Assembly: GCF_030056735.1 (NCBI RefSeq)
Contig: NZ_JASHKN010000001.1
Coordinates: 1,116,001 to 1,180,000, forward strand
From: Rhodococcus sp. IEGM 1409
Lineage (GTDB): Bacteria > Actinomycetota > Actinomycetes > Mycobacteriales > Mycobacteriaceae
Direction of reading: 5' to 3'
DNA length: 64,000 nt
This document shows, piece by piece, positions 18,504 through 26,887 of this stretch (within the stretch, counting starts at the first letter, position 1; each line of letters starts with the position of its first letter). Both the position numbers and the translations under genes were made by a program. The notes beneath the pieces are model-generated. The model saw only the letters and a list, made by a program, of their open reading frames with translations. It was not told where the DNA came from and made no database searches.

Positions 18504-20060
18504 ATGACTGGATCCATCATGCCCAGATCACGCATGCCTCGACCACAAAAATGGCTGGCTTCCATAGTCGCCGCTGCCGCACTCGCCGTACCCGCATTGG
18601 CGGCGTGCTCGGAACCTGCTGCCCCGCAGACAGATCCACAAACAAATCTCAGCGCATTCTACGACCAGGATGTCGAATGGGGACCATGCGCCACAGACAC
18701 CGGAACGTCGACGGCAAGTGACTGCGCGACGGTCACAGTACCTTTGGACTATTCCACCCCTGACGGCAAGACGATCGAAGTGGCGATCTCACGGGTCGCG
18801 TCGACCGACCCCGCGCAGCGACGCGGGATCCTGCTCACCAACCCTGGCGGCCCGGGTGGCCGCGGTCTGGGCTTGCCTGAAATTCTGAATGCGGGCATGA
18901 CACCGGAGGTCGCGGCGGCATACGACATCATCGGCATGGATACCCGGGGACTCGGCAAGAGCACGCCGATCGACTGCGGCGTCGAGCAGATGTCATGGAT
19001 GCGTTCACCGGGTACCACGGACGAAGGGTGGAACGAGAGTGTCGCGCTCGCACGCGAGGCCGCTGACAAATGCTGGGACAAGTACCCGGACTATCTGCCG
19101 CACATCAATACTCAGAATATCGCCCGCGACCTCGACGTGATTCGCGGCGCCCTCGACCAGGAGAAGGCGTCGTACTTCGGGTGGTCGTACGGCACATATC
19201 TTGGTGCAACCTACGCTCAAATGTTCCCCGACAGGATCGATCGTGTGGTTCTCGACAGTGCACCGGACCCGAAGAAGTACGGATACGAGATGTTCCAGGA
19301 CATGGGCCCGGCCAACGAGAAGGCGATCGACGGATTCTCGCAGTGGGCAGCGGAACGCAACTCCACCTATGCGCTCGGATCGACGCCCGCAGAAGTTCGC
19401 GCCCTCATCGAGAAGCTGATCTCGGACGCCGCCACCACTCCGATTCGGATCGGTGACTACGCCGTCGACGATCACGTCCTTCCATTCCTGATGTACGTCA
19501 ACGGGACCGGGGACACCGAGAAGGAAAGCGAGGCATTCGCACAGGTATTGGTTCAGTTGCGCGATCTCGCGTCCGGCAAGACCGTCGAGAACATCCATCC
19601 ACAGCTGACGGGCCTGATGCAGGCGTGGTTCCAGACCGAACTGGGGACCGACCCCGACTATGCCGGAACAATCGCCATCGTCTGCGGCGACGTGTCGATG
19701 CCGAGCGATCCCCAGTGGTATCGCAACAAGTTGGAGGAGCACCGGGATGATCAGCCGATCTTTGCCGGCACCCACAACACGATCATGCCGTGCGCGTTCT
19801 GGCGCAGTGAGCCCCCGACGCGGATCGACATCGACAACACCGTTCCGACATTGCAGATCCAGGCAACCGGTGACACCCGCACGACGTACGAGGAAGGACT
19901 CGGTATGCATGAAGCCATGAAAGGCTCACGGCTGGTGACAGTTCCGGGTCGTACTCATGCGGTGTTCCCCAGCTACGCGAATACTTGCGCTGACGCCGCC
20001 GTCAACTCGTATCTGCTCGACGGCTCACTGCCGGCAGAAGACGTGGTGTGCGAGTCGTGA
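18504..20060 (+). CDS. Secreted alpha/beta-hydrolase lipoprotein, tripeptidyl aminopeptidase (SlpD/E, TAP) type
   Basis: Exported serine peptidase that probably removes short peptides from N-termini at the cell surface. The 518 residues begin with a basic N-terminus and a hydrophobic segment ending in a lipobox ALAAC, so Cys35 should be lipidated. The oxyanion region LLTNPGGPGGRG and the nucleophile motif GWSYG (Ser228) are typical of the S33-like TAP family. A C-terminal TAP-like domain ends with GRTHAVF, supplying the catalytic His. Four or more later cysteines suggest disulfides. ATG 18504 has AAGGA upstream. It ends only 2 bp before the convergent ligase gene. Confidence 0.88.
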   Translation: MTGSIMPRSRMPRPQKWLASIVAAAALAVPALAACSEPAAPQTDPQTNLSAFYDQDVEWGPCATDTGTSTASDCATVTVPLDYSTPDGKTIEVAISRVASTDPAQRRGILLTNPGGPGGRGLGLPEILNAGMTPEVAAAYDIIGMDTRGLGKSTPIDCGVEQMSWMRSPGTTDEGWNESVALAREAADKCWDKYPDYLPHINTQNIARDLDVIRGALDQEKASYFGWSYGTYLGATYAQMFPDRIDRVVLDSAPDPKKYGYEMFQDMGPANEKAIDGFSQWAAERNSTYALGSTPAEVRALIEKLISDAATTPIRIGDYAVDDHVLPFLMYVNGTGDTEKESEAFAQVLVQLRDLASGKTVENIHPQLTGLMQAWFQTELGTDPDYAGTIAIVCGDVSMPSDPQWYRNKLEEHRDDQPIFAGTHNTIMPCAFWRSEPPTRIDIDNTVPTLQIQATGDTRTTYEEGLGMHEAMKGSRLVTVPGRTHAVFPSYANTCADAAVNSYLLDGSLPAEDVVCES

Positions 20061-20062
20061 TC

Positions 20063-21583
20063 TCAGCTCGTCAGTTCGCTCTTGATCTCGTTCTTGAGAA
20101 CTTTGCCGACCTTGGAGCGAGGTAGATCGTCCCAGACGATGACTTGCTTCGGAGTCTTCACACTTCCGATGCGAGCTTTCACGAAAGCCATCACCTCGGC
20201 GCCGTCGATGTCGGCGCCGAGGTGTGGCTGCACCACTGCCACAACACGTTCGCCCCACTTGTCGTCCGGCAGCCCGATCACTCCGCAGTCCTGAATCCCC
20301 GGGTACGCCATGAGCGCCTGCTCGACCTCTACCGAGTAGACGTTGAAACCGCCCGTGATGATCATGTCCTTCGCGCGATCGACGATGAACAGGAAATTGT
20401 CCTCGTCCAGGTACCCGATGTCGCCGGTGTGATGCCAGCCGTGGGCTGACGCTTCCGCGGTTGCATCGGGGTTCTTGTAATAGCCCGCCATCACCAGCGA
20501 ACTGCGAATCACCACCTCACCACGCTCGCCACGTCCGAGAAGTGCGCCTTTGTCGTCCATGATCCCCACCGTCACCAGTGGCGACGGTCGCCCCGCCGAG
20601 GCAAGTCGTGACGTTTCGACGGTGCCGTCCGAGCCGAAGTGCTCCTTCGGTGACATCGTCGAGATCATCATGGGGGCTTCACTTTGCCCGAACAACTGAG
20701 CCATGACCGGGCCGATTCTGTCGATCGCCTCCTCGAGTCTGGTCGGGGAGATCGGTGCCGCGCCGTACCAGAAACACTGCAGCGAGCGACGATCCGTTGC
20801 CGCGAGGCCCTCGTGCTCGAGCAGCATGTAGATGAGCGTCGGCGGCAGGAAGGTGTGAGTCACCTTGTGCTTCTGAACGTTCGCGAGGAAGTACCCGAGG
20901 TCGGGCTTCGGCATGATCACCACTTCGCCGCCGAGGGCCATGATCGGAAAGCACAGAACACCGGCGGCGTGAGTCAACGGCGCCAACGCCAGATACACCG
21001 GGCGTCCTTCGAACGGATAGCTCATCAAGGTGATGGCCGTCATCGTCTCGATGTTGTGCTTGGTCAACATCACACCCTTGGGCCGACCCGTCGTACCACC
21101 CGTGCCGACCAGCATGGTGACGTCGTCGGGCGCAACGACGTCGAGTTCTTCATCCCCGAGCCAGCTTTCGAGAGACTGAACCGAATCCCATTCGCCGTCG
21201 ATGCAGACGAGCGTCACCAACTGGGGAAGCGCATCCTTGATCTGGTCGACCAGCGGCGCGTACGACTTCTGGAAGAAGAGAGCGCGACAATCGAACAGAT
21301 CCAACAGATCTCGGTTTTCCGCAGCTTCGTTGCGAGGATTGATCGGACACCAGACGCCGCCAGCCCTGCTTATTCCGAATACGCACGAGAACGAGATCGG
21401 ATCATTTCCGGACAGAATCGCGACCTTCTCGCCCGGCGCGATGCCCGATGCCGCGAGCGAAGCTGCGAAGCGACGGCTGAACTGTTGCACCTCCGCATAG
21501 GAGAGAGTGCGCTCTCCCATCGTCAAACACGGTGCGGTGGAACCAAGAGAGGCTCCCTTGTCGAGATAGTCGGTCAAACGCAT
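20063..21583 (-). CDS. AMP-dependent acyl-CoA synthetase/ligase
   Basis: Activates a carboxylic acid to its CoA thioester through an acyl-adenylate. The 506-residue protein has the P-loop TGGTTGRPKGVM, an LFGQSEAPM segment in place of the usual YGxTE, HTGDIGYLDEDN and the hinge DRAKDMIITGGFNVYSVEVE. It ends SKVGKVLKNEIK with the catalytic lysine motif. The start at 21583 has GGAGG just upstream; the frame stays open further 5' inside the next gene, but that extension is out-of-frame DNA of the saccharopine-like gene. It is last in a three-gene unit (SDR, saccharopine-like protein, ligase) under the TetR dyad at 23736. Confidence 0.9.
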   Translation of the reverse strand: MRLTDYLDKGASLGSTAPCLTMGERTLSYAEVQQFSRRFAASLAASGIAPGEKVAILSGNDPISFSCVFGISRAGGVWCPINPRNEAAENRDLLDLFDCRALFFQKSYAPLVDQIKDALPQLVTLVCIDGEWDSVQSLESWLGDEELDVVAPDDVTMLVGTGGTTGRPKGVMLTKHNIETMTAITLMSYPFEGRPVYLALAPLTHAAGVLCFPIMALGGEVVIMPKPDLGYFLANVQKHKVTHTFLPPTLIYMLLEHEGLAATDRRSLQCFWYGAAPISPTRLEEAIDRIGPVMAQLFGQSEAPMMISTMSPKEHFGSDGTVETSRLASAGRPSPLVTVGIMDDKGALLGRGERGEVVIRSSLVMAGYYKNPDATAEASAHGWHHTGDIGYLDEDNFLFIVDRAKDMIITGGFNVYSVEVEQALMAYPGIQDCGVIGLPDDKWGERVVAVVQPHLGADIDGAEVMAFVKARIGSVKTPKQVIVWDDLPRSKVGKVLKNEIKSELTS

Positions 21584-21654
21584 GGGGAGCCTCCAGGGCC
21601 GGACTCCCGGCGCGAGGACGCCGGGAGCCGTGAACGTGATGACGAGGGCGTGGA

Positions 21655-22776
21655 CTAGGTGTTGATGGTTACTTCCGGTTCCAGTGCCAGCCCGAAACTG
21701 CGTAGCGCGCCGAGCAGTTCGCGATGCCCGAATGCCTGGCAGGCCGAGGCGAGTCCGGTGCGCTTGGGCGCCTGCTGAAGCAACGAGTGCGCTGCGTATG
21801 CGTGCAGGAGTCCGGTCTGCTTGTAGTTGCAGTTGCCGTGGAGCACGACGTGTGAGCGACCGAGCGGGCCGGACGCATAGACGGAGTCCAGCGAGGTGTT
21901 GATGCGTGGGTTCTCGCGGGGTGGCATTCCGGCCTGCACCGAACCGGCGATCTCGGCCAGGGCGGCTTCCTGCTCGTCGGCGGGCAGTGTCTTGATCTGC
22001 TCCTCCACGATCTTCTGGGTCGCGACAACGCCTTCCATCACGGTGCGGTCGAACACCCCGCCGGCGGCCTTGACGTTGGAAACTCGCGGATCGTTCTTGA
22101 ACCACACCGGGTGACATGTTCCGCCCCACGGCAATGCCAGCGCGGTTTCGTGCTGGCCGGGAACGACGACGTCGAAAGTCTGGCCGGGCGCCCACTGCAC
22201 GTACTTGTTCTGCTCGAGGTAGTACCAGTTCGCCTTGAGGATGGTGAAGATCGTCTGAGTGGACGCGTAGGTGGGAAATCCCTTCCACAGCACCAGGATG
22301 TCGAGTGTGTCGAGGCCCGGCGTTTCCAATGCGATGTTGGCCGCGATCTCACCGGTGGTGTACATCTGAGCGATGCCGGGCGAGAGGAGCAGGCCCTTCT
22401 CCTGGTACTTGTCGCTGAACTTCTCTTGGACATCGAGTACCCAGTCCTGCTCACCGGTGGTATCCATGTAGTGGCAACCCGCATTCAACGCGGCCTCGAC
22501 GACGGTGCCGCCGAGCTTGATGAACGGCCCTACCATGTTACTGACAACCTGTGCACCGGTGAACAATTCGGTGAGCGCCTCGACCGTGTGCTCGACCTCG
22601 ACGACCTCGTGATCGACGGTGTCCAAACCGGGGATCTTGTCGAGGACCTCCTGAATGCGAGCGGCGTCGCGGCCGGCCGCGATGAACGGGATGTTGAACT
22701 CGCGCAGGTATTCACACACCAGACGGCCGGTGTACCCGGAGACTCCGTAGACGATGACTGGCTTCTTTTCGGACAT
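21655..22776 (-). CDS. Saccharopine dehydrogenase-like NAD(P)-binding protein
   Basis: The 373-residue protein starts MSEKKPVIVYGVSGYTGRLV, a Rossmann GxxGxxG nucleotide site as in saccharopine dehydrogenase-like and trans-acting enoyl reductase proteins. GCHYMDTTGEQDWV is the second family block, with the characteristic Tyr-Asp-Thr-Gly sequence. It is not a lysine-pathway enzyme by context: an SDR lies upstream and an acyl-CoA ligase downstream on the same strand. Start 22776 was chosen over 22848 because the longer form overlaps the SDR stop and has no family match. The reaction is unknown; reduction of an acyl-CoA or enoyl intermediate is a guess. Confidence 0.8.
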   Translation of the reverse strand: MSEKKPVIVYGVSGYTGRLVCEYLREFNIPFIAAGRDAARIQEVLDKIPGLDTVDHEVVEVEHTVEALTELFTGAQVVSNMVGPFIKLGGTVVEAALNAGCHYMDTTGEQDWVLDVQEKFSDKYQEKGLLLSPGIAQMYTTGEIAANIALETPGLDTLDILVLWKGFPTYASTQTIFTILKANWYYLEQNKYVQWAPGQTFDVVVPGQHETALALPWGGTCHPVWFKNDPRVSNVKAAGGVFDRTVMEGVVATQKIVEEQIKTLPADEQEAALAEIAGSVQAGMPPRENPRINTSLDSVYASGPLGRSHVVLHGNCNYKQTGLLHAYAAHSLLQQAPKRTGLASACQAFGHRELLGALRSFGLALEPEVTINT

Positions 22777-22831
22777 GTTCGTGGAACCTTTCGGAGACGG
22801 GGGAAGGGTGTACGTACGAATTTGGGGCGAG

Positions 22832-23635
22832 TTACATGCCCATGCCACCGTCGACGGGGAGGCCGATACCGGTGATGAAGCGTGCGGCGTCGGAGGACAA
22901 GAACACCACGGCGTCCGCCATGTCGTTCACTTCGCCGAGACGGCCGAGTGGGGTGAGACCGATGACGTCGCCGACTGCTGCTTCGGCACTGGGCCAGAGT
23001 CCGAGCTTCTCCATGTCCGCTGCGAGTCCGAGACCCATCTCCGTGGCAACAAGGCCCGGGTAGATGCAGTTGACGCGGACTCCGTAGCCGAGCTTGCCCG
23101 ACTCGGCTGCAGCAACCTTGGTGAAGCGGTCGACCGCGGACTTGGTCGCGGAGTAACCACTGATGCCGGGAAATGGAATGGTTGCTGCCACCGACGAAAT
23201 GTTGATGATGGATCCGCCGGTTCCGGCGACGCCACCCGGACGCATGCTGCGCAGTCCGTGTTTGGTTCCGAGCGCCGTTCCGAGGATGTTGACCTCACAC
23301 ATGCGGCGGATGTCGCCCGGATCGAGGTCCACCACCAGCGAGGAAATTTCGATGCCGGCGTTGTTGACAAGGATGTCGAAGCCGCCGAGAGTCTCCGCGG
23401 TTGCCACAACTGCTTCTTCCCAGTTGGCGTCGTCGGTGACGTCCAGCTTCACGAAGCCGGTCTTGACTCCGCCCGAACCGACGGCCTCCGCGGTGGCGCG
23501 ACCCTCGTCTTCGAGAACGTCGCCGATCATCACCGACGCTCCCGCCTTCGCCAACGCCTCAGCCATTCCGGCTCCGAGCCCCTTGGCACCACCCGTGACC
23601 AGTGCTTTTCGTCCCTCGAGATCAAACACGCTCAT
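22832..23635 (-). CDS. Short-chain dehydrogenase/reductase (hydroxysteroid-dehydrogenase-like)
   Basis: NAD(P)-dependent alcohol/ketone oxidoreductase of 267 residues. It has the cofactor motif TGGAKGLGAGMAEAL, NNAGIE, the catalytic serine in NISSVAA and YSATK (Tyr and Lys). The PVDGGMGM end is the usual classical-SDR C-terminus. The start at 23635 has GGAGG upstream. It leads the SDR / saccharopine-like / ligase unit and is divergent from a tetR gene, with an operator-like dyad between. The sequence resembles 3-alpha- or 3-alpha/20-beta-hydroxysteroid dehydrogenases, but substrate cannot be fixed. Confidence 0.88.
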   Translation of the reverse strand: MSVFDLEGRKALVTGGAKGLGAGMAEALAKAGASVMIGDVLEDEGRATAEAVGSGGVKTGFVKLDVTDDANWEEAVVATAETLGGFDILVNNAGIEISSLVVDLDPGDIRRMCEVNILGTALGTKHGLRSMRPGGVAGTGGSIINISSVAATIPFPGISGYSATKSAVDRFTKVAAAESGKLGYGVRVNCIYPGLVATEMGLGLAADMEKLGLWPSAEAAVGDVIGLTPLGRLGEVNDMADAVVFLSSDAARFITGIGLPVDGGMGM

Positions 23636-23735
23636 TTTCGACTGCCTCCGTGACTGAAACGACTCTCGCGATACCACCGTTCACAGCGACGCTGCCAAGT
23701 GGTGTGAGTCACAGAGTATTCAACTTTGGACGAGT

Positions 23736-23764
23736 GTCAAGAGAAATCTTGACGACTGTCAAGA
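23736..23764. promoter_or_regulatory. TetR-type operator in the SDR/tetR divergent promoter
   Basis: GTCAAGA (23736-23742) and TCTTGAC (23747-23753) form a 7-bp inverted repeat with a 4-bp spacer. CGASTGTCAAGA occurs twice as a direct repeat (23731-23742 and 23753-23764), 22 bp apart. The site lies between genes starting at 23635 (-) and 23859 (+), the usual place for a TetR regulator to repress both. Confidence 0.65.
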
Positions 23765-23858
23765 TTTTGTTACACGCTCGTCAAAGACCAGGGGTTACAC
23801 TGATTCGGACGCGGCGATCGTGCCGCTGTGGAAACCGCAGGGAACAGGACGTGCCATC

Positions 23859-24563
23859 GTGACCACGACAGTCGAGAAGCCCAGTGGGGCAGGGAAAAAG
23901 GCTGCACCTACCGCTTCAGACAAGCGGTCAAACACAGACAAGCGGTCCAACGCCGACAAAGTGTCACGTCGTCAGGTCGACAAATTCTCCGAGCGCCGCG
24001 ATCAACTGGCCGAGGCCGCACTGCAAACGCTGGCCGAACTGGGCTACGCACGCACCAGTCTGCGCGAAATCGCCCAGAATTCGGAGTTCTCACACGGCGT
24101 CCTGCACTACTACTTCAGCGACAAGGTCGACCTGATCACCCACTGCGTGCGCCACTACAAGGCACGCTGCGTCACCCGCTACGACGGCATCGTCGCCACC
24201 GCCCAGACGCCGGAGGAACTGAAAACCGGTTTCGGGGCACTGCTCGCCGAGACCATGATCGACGAACCGACGATGCACCGCCTCTGGTACGACCTGCGTG
24301 CGCAGTCGATGTTCGAGGAGTCCTTCCGAGCCGACGTGGCCGCGATCGACGAGAGTCTCGAAAACATGATCTGGCGCATCGTTTCTCGCTACGCCGAGCT
24401 TCTCGATGTGGAACCCTCGGTCACCTCGCCGGCGATGTACGCAATCTTCGACGGCCTGTTCCAGCAGAGTCTGCTGCGTCATCTGTCCGGCGATCAGACT
24501 GCTGCGAACTATCTTTCGGAGAGCGTCCAGCAGATGCTGCCCCTGGTAGTGCCCACCCTCTGA
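23859..24563 (+). CDS. TetR family transcriptional regulator
   Basis: The helix-turn-helix is in LAEAALQTLAELGYARTSLREIAQNSEFSHGVLHYYF-type sequence at about residues 48-85 from the chosen start. The C-terminal half is a ligand/dimer domain, and LWYDLRAQSMFEESF resembles TetR_C domains of steroid/fatty-acid catabolic repressors. A GTG at 23820 is also in frame, but GTG 23859 has AGGA upstream. The unstructured N-terminus carries a short repeat, SDKRSNTDKRSNADK, encoded by a partly duplicated 15-bp stretch. It is divergent from the SDR operon and probably represses it through the dyad at 23736. Its stop lies in a 17-bp tandem repeat. Confidence 0.87.
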   Translation: MTTTVEKPSGAGKKAAPTASDKRSNTDKRSNADKVSRRQVDKFSERRDQLAEAALQTLAELGYARTSLREIAQNSEFSHGVLHYYFSDKVDLITHCVRHYKARCVTRYDGIVATAQTPEELKTGFGALLAETMIDEPTMHRLWYDLRAQSMFEESFRADVAAIDESLENMIWRIVSRYAELLDVEPSVTSPAMYAIFDGLFQQSLLRHLSGDQTAANYLSESVQQMLPLVVPTL

Positions 24564-24618
24564 ATCAGCCCACCCTCTGAATCAGCCCGCCCTCTGAGTC
24601 AGCCCAAGCCCTGAGGCA
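24551..24618. repeat. Four tandem 17-bp repeats between two convergent tetR genes
   Basis: Units begin at 24551, 24568, 24585 and 24602. The first two are identical (GCCCACCCTCTGAATCA). The third has two changes and the fourth is more diverged (GCCCAAGCCCTGAGGCA). The first unit contains the stop codon of the upstream tetR, and each unit repeats a TGA. The array ends 2 bp before the stop of the reverse-strand tetR at 24621. This looks like slippage duplication; copy number may vary between strains. Confidence 0.85.
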
Positions 24619-24620
24619 GT

Positions 24621-25214
24621 TCAGCGAGCAGCGATGCCCTCCGCCACGTACTTCGCTCCGCGATCGAATTCGCCGACCACGTCGTAGTCGGCGTCCTGCC
24701 GCCAGAAGCGAACCAACGCGCCGTACGTACCGCCGATCATCTGCGCGAGAAACAGCGGCGGATAGTCCGATCGCACTTCACCGGCTTCGATCCCGGCAGT
24801 GACGATCCGTAGAAGTTCCACGTGGAACCGATGATCATGGGCCGCCCCCGCTCCGGAGGAGGCGAAGTCACGCTCGAGTTCTGCAGTCACCATGCGCAGA
24901 TAGCGCGGATGCATGATCGCCTGTTGCGCAAAGTCCTGAAAGATCCTGGAGATCCGATCAGTGGTCGGCACCGGCGACTCCATGAGCTGATCCACCAGTG
25001 CCGCAAGCTGATCGAGATGATCACTGTGCAGCGCCTCGAGAACCGAGTCCTTGCCCTGGAAGTAGTTGAAGAAGGTGGCTCGCGACACCTCGGCTCGCTC
25101 GGCGATGTCGTCGACAGTCGTGCTGGCGAAACCCTGCGCCGAGAACAGAATTCGAGCAGCCGAGAGCAACCTGTCGTTGGTATCGCGCTTGTTCTGTTCT
25201 CGTTTGGAAATCAC
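24621..25214 (-). CDS. TetR family transcriptional regulator
   Basis: The 197-residue protein has a clear TetR helix-turn-helix at about residues 15-60 (RILFSAQGFASTTVDDIAE, VSRATFFNYFQGKDSVLEAL). The C-terminal ligand domain contains AELERDFASSG and QMIGGTYGALVRFW. It is divergent from the enoyl-CoA hydratase at 25331, across 116 bp that hold no perfect dyad I can see. It is convergent with the other tetR and separated from it only by the tandem repeat. It may control the hydratase or itself; nothing more can be said. Confidence 0.87.
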   Translation of the reverse strand: MISKREQNKRDTNDRLLSAARILFSAQGFASTTVDDIAERAEVSRATFFNYFQGKDSVLEALHSDHLDQLAALVDQLMESPVPTTDRISRIFQDFAQQAIMHPRYLRMVTAELERDFASSGAGAAHDHRFHVELLRIVTAGIEAGEVRSDYPPLFLAQMIGGTYGALVRFWRQDADYDVVGEFDRGAKYVAEGIAAR

Positions 25215-25330
25215 GTCGACCTGCCTTTCTCCGCCTCAGAACACAGTCTTCGCCACAGTCCGGAATGTGTCCAATGTCCGTCCCGTCAGGTAACGCACCA
25301 CCCCTTCGATAGATGGATTACAGTCCAATT

Positions 25331-26092
25331 ATGTCGACTGTTTCCACCGAACGCCACGACCGCGTTCTCATCGTCAGGATCGAACGCGAAGAACGTCGTA
25401 ACGCGATCAATCGCGAAACTGCCGAGGGAATCGAAGCCGCACTGAACCTCCTCGACGACGACCCATCTCTGTGGGTCGGCATCATCACCGGAACCCCCAA
25501 CATCTTTTGTGCCGGAACCGATATCCGCGAACGAGCCGACCTCCGCATGCCCCGCGGCGGTGAGTACGGCGTAATCCGGCGTCAGCGGAACAAGCCTCTG
25601 ATCGCTGCGGTCGAGGGATACGCACTGGGTGGAGGTTTCGAAATCGCATTGGCCTGCGATCTCATCGTCGCCTCTGCCACAGCACAATTCGGCCTCCCCG
25701 AAACCAAACGCGGTTTGGTTGCGACGTCCGGTGCACTCTTTCGGGCGCCTCGGGCACTTCCGATCAACATCGCCCGCGAACTCCTGATCACCGGCCGCAC
25801 ACTCGATCCCGAACGGGCCAGGGACCTCGGCGTCGTCAACGCAGTCACTGCGCCAGGCAAGGCACTCGACGAGGCGTTGGTGATGGCGGCCGAGATCTGC
25901 GAGTCCTCCCCTACCTCGGTGAGCTTGAGCTTGAAGGCGATCGACGCTCTCTACGCCGAAGCCGATGCCGTCGGATGGACCGTCACCGACGATGCCAAGG
26001 ACGCAGTGTTGCGTTCCCCGGACATCGCCGAAGGACTCGACGCTTTTGCGGGTCGTCGGACACCCCGGTGGAGCGGACTGTCGCCTACATGA
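25331..26092 (+). CDS. Enoyl-CoA hydratase/isomerase family protein
   Basis: Crotonase-fold protein of 253 residues, expected to hydrate a 2-enoyl-CoA. The oxyanion-hole segments are IFCAGTDIRE and GYALGGGFEIALACD. Both catalytic glutamates are present (Glu104 in GGFEIA and Glu124 in FGLPETKRG), so hydratase activity is likely. An in-frame ATG at 25313 exists, but MSTVSTERHDRVLIV starting at 25331 fits the family; neither has a good ribosome-binding site, so a leaderless mRNA is possible. It is divergent from a tetR gene. Confidence 0.88.
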   Translation: MSTVSTERHDRVLIVRIEREERRNAINRETAEGIEAALNLLDDDPSLWVGIITGTPNIFCAGTDIRERADLRMPRGGEYGVIRRQRNKPLIAAVEGYALGGGFEIALACDLIVASATAQFGLPETKRGLVATSGALFRAPRALPINIARELLITGRTLDPERARDLGVVNAVTAPGKALDEALVMAAEICESSPTSVSLSLKAIDALYAEADAVGWTVTDDAKDAVLRSPDIAEGLDAFAGRRTPRWSGLSPT

Positions 26093-26150
26093 CGGACCAC
26101 GATCCGAGACAGATTTCCTATACATCTGGTCGGAAAGGGTGTGAACCGGT

Positions 26151-26156
26151 TACAGT
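26151..26156 (+). promoter_or_regulatory. Probable -10 element for a leaderless leader-peptide mRNA
   Basis: TACAGT at 26151-26156 ends 7 bp before the GTG at 26164, the spacing expected when transcription starts on the start codon itself. No Shine-Dalgarno sequence precedes that GTG, which fits leaderless translation. Confidence 0.45.
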
Positions 26157-26163
26157 CACTCCT

Positions 26164-26262
26164 GTGACGGAAATTGGCGCATACGAGACGGGCACGCTGC
26201 TGACGCGGCGACGCCATGTCGACTTTGCGCATGTCTGTACATCCGGGTGTCCGATCTACTGA
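26164..26262 (+). CDS. Putative cysteine-responsive leader peptide (32 aa)
   Basis: A 32-residue ORF from GTG 26164 to TGA 26260-26262 contains LLTRRRHVDFAHVCTSGC. I recognise the LTRRRHVD...C pattern as that of short actinobacterial leader peptides found before sulfur-metabolism genes. In mycobacteria such leaderless peptides with clustered C-terminal cysteines have been reported to act in cysteine-dependent attenuation. Here two Cys codons lie close to the stop. The peptide ends 71 bp before an OsmC-like gene, itself followed by O-acetylhomoserine sulfhydrylase. A hairpin follows at 26273. Poor cysteinyl-tRNA supply would stall ribosomes at the Cys codons and change downstream folding (inferred). 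It overlaps no other gene. Confidence 0.72.
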   Translation: MTEIGAYETGTLLTRRRHVDFAHVCTSGCPIY

Positions 26263-26272
26263 TCGGACCTAC

Positions 26273-26293
26273 GACGTGAGCGCCGCTCGCGTC
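26273..26293 (+). promoter_or_regulatory. Hairpin between leader peptide and osmC-like gene
   Basis: GACGTGAGC (26273-26281) pairs with GCTCGCGTC (26285-26293) with one G-T pair and a 3-nt loop. It starts 11 nt after the leader stop codon and 41 nt before the next ATG, the right place to be opened or kept closed by a ribosome stalled on the leader. Confidence 0.55.
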
Positions 26294-26333
26294 GATATTC
26301 GTATGTACGCCCAGATCAGGGGACATTTCTGTC

Positions 26334-26849
26334 ATGACCACCGCTTCCATCTCCCACCTGAGTTCCGTCCTAGCAGCCAACGCCGACGCCATCGACAAGG
26401 ACGCGAGTAGAGCGCACGCCGTCTTCAAGGCTTCCGCCCAGGCGCACGACGCCGTTGCCAGCACCATTTCGCTCGGTAAGTACAGCGTCGAGGTCGACGA
26501 ACCGGCGGCCCTCGGCGGCGAGAACACCGCAGCCAATCCAGTCGAGTACTACCTCGCTTCTCTTCTGTCCTGCCAGGTGGTCACCTACCGCGTCTGGGCC
26601 GACAAGCTCGGTATCGCGCTCGACGACATCTCGGCCAGAGCCGAAGGCGATCTCGACGTTCGTGGATTCTTCGGCTTCGACGATGCGGTCCGTCCGGGAT
26701 TCTCCGAGGTCCGCGTGGTCGTCACCCTGACCGGTCCGGAAACTCGCGAGCGCTACCTGGAGTTGCAGGAGACGGTCGACGCCCACTGCCCCGTACTCGA
26801 TCTCACCCGCAATCCCGTCCCAGTGCATACAGTCGTCGAAACCGCCTGA
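26334..26849 (+). CDS. OsmC/Ohr family protein
   Basis: Small redox protein of 171 residues. The two conserved family cysteines are present, Cys80 in LASLLSCQVVTYR and Cys152 in DAHCPVLDLT. OsmC and Ohr proteins reduce organic hydroperoxides with this pair; OsmC-like members in sulfur loci may handle thiol or persulfide species. ATG 26334 has GGGGA about 11 bp upstream. The gene follows the leader peptide and precedes metY by 38 bp, so it is probably co-regulated by cysteine supply. Whether it detoxifies peroxides or serves sulfur assimilation is not visible. Confidence 0.87.
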   Translation: MTTASISHLSSVLAANADAIDKDASRAHAVFKASAQAHDAVASTISLGKYSVEVDEPAALGGENTAANPVEYYLASLLSCQVVTYRVWADKLGIALDDISARAEGDLDVRGFFGFDDAVRPGFSEVRVVVTLTGPETRERYLELQETVDAHCPVLDLTRNPVPVHTVVETA

Positions 26850-26887
26850 CCCGCATCAACCCACCCTTCACCACGGAGTATGAATTC

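Noticed and set aside
24551-24618. Tandem repeats as a CRISPR array
   Set aside because: Units are contiguous with no spacers and no cas genes are nearby.
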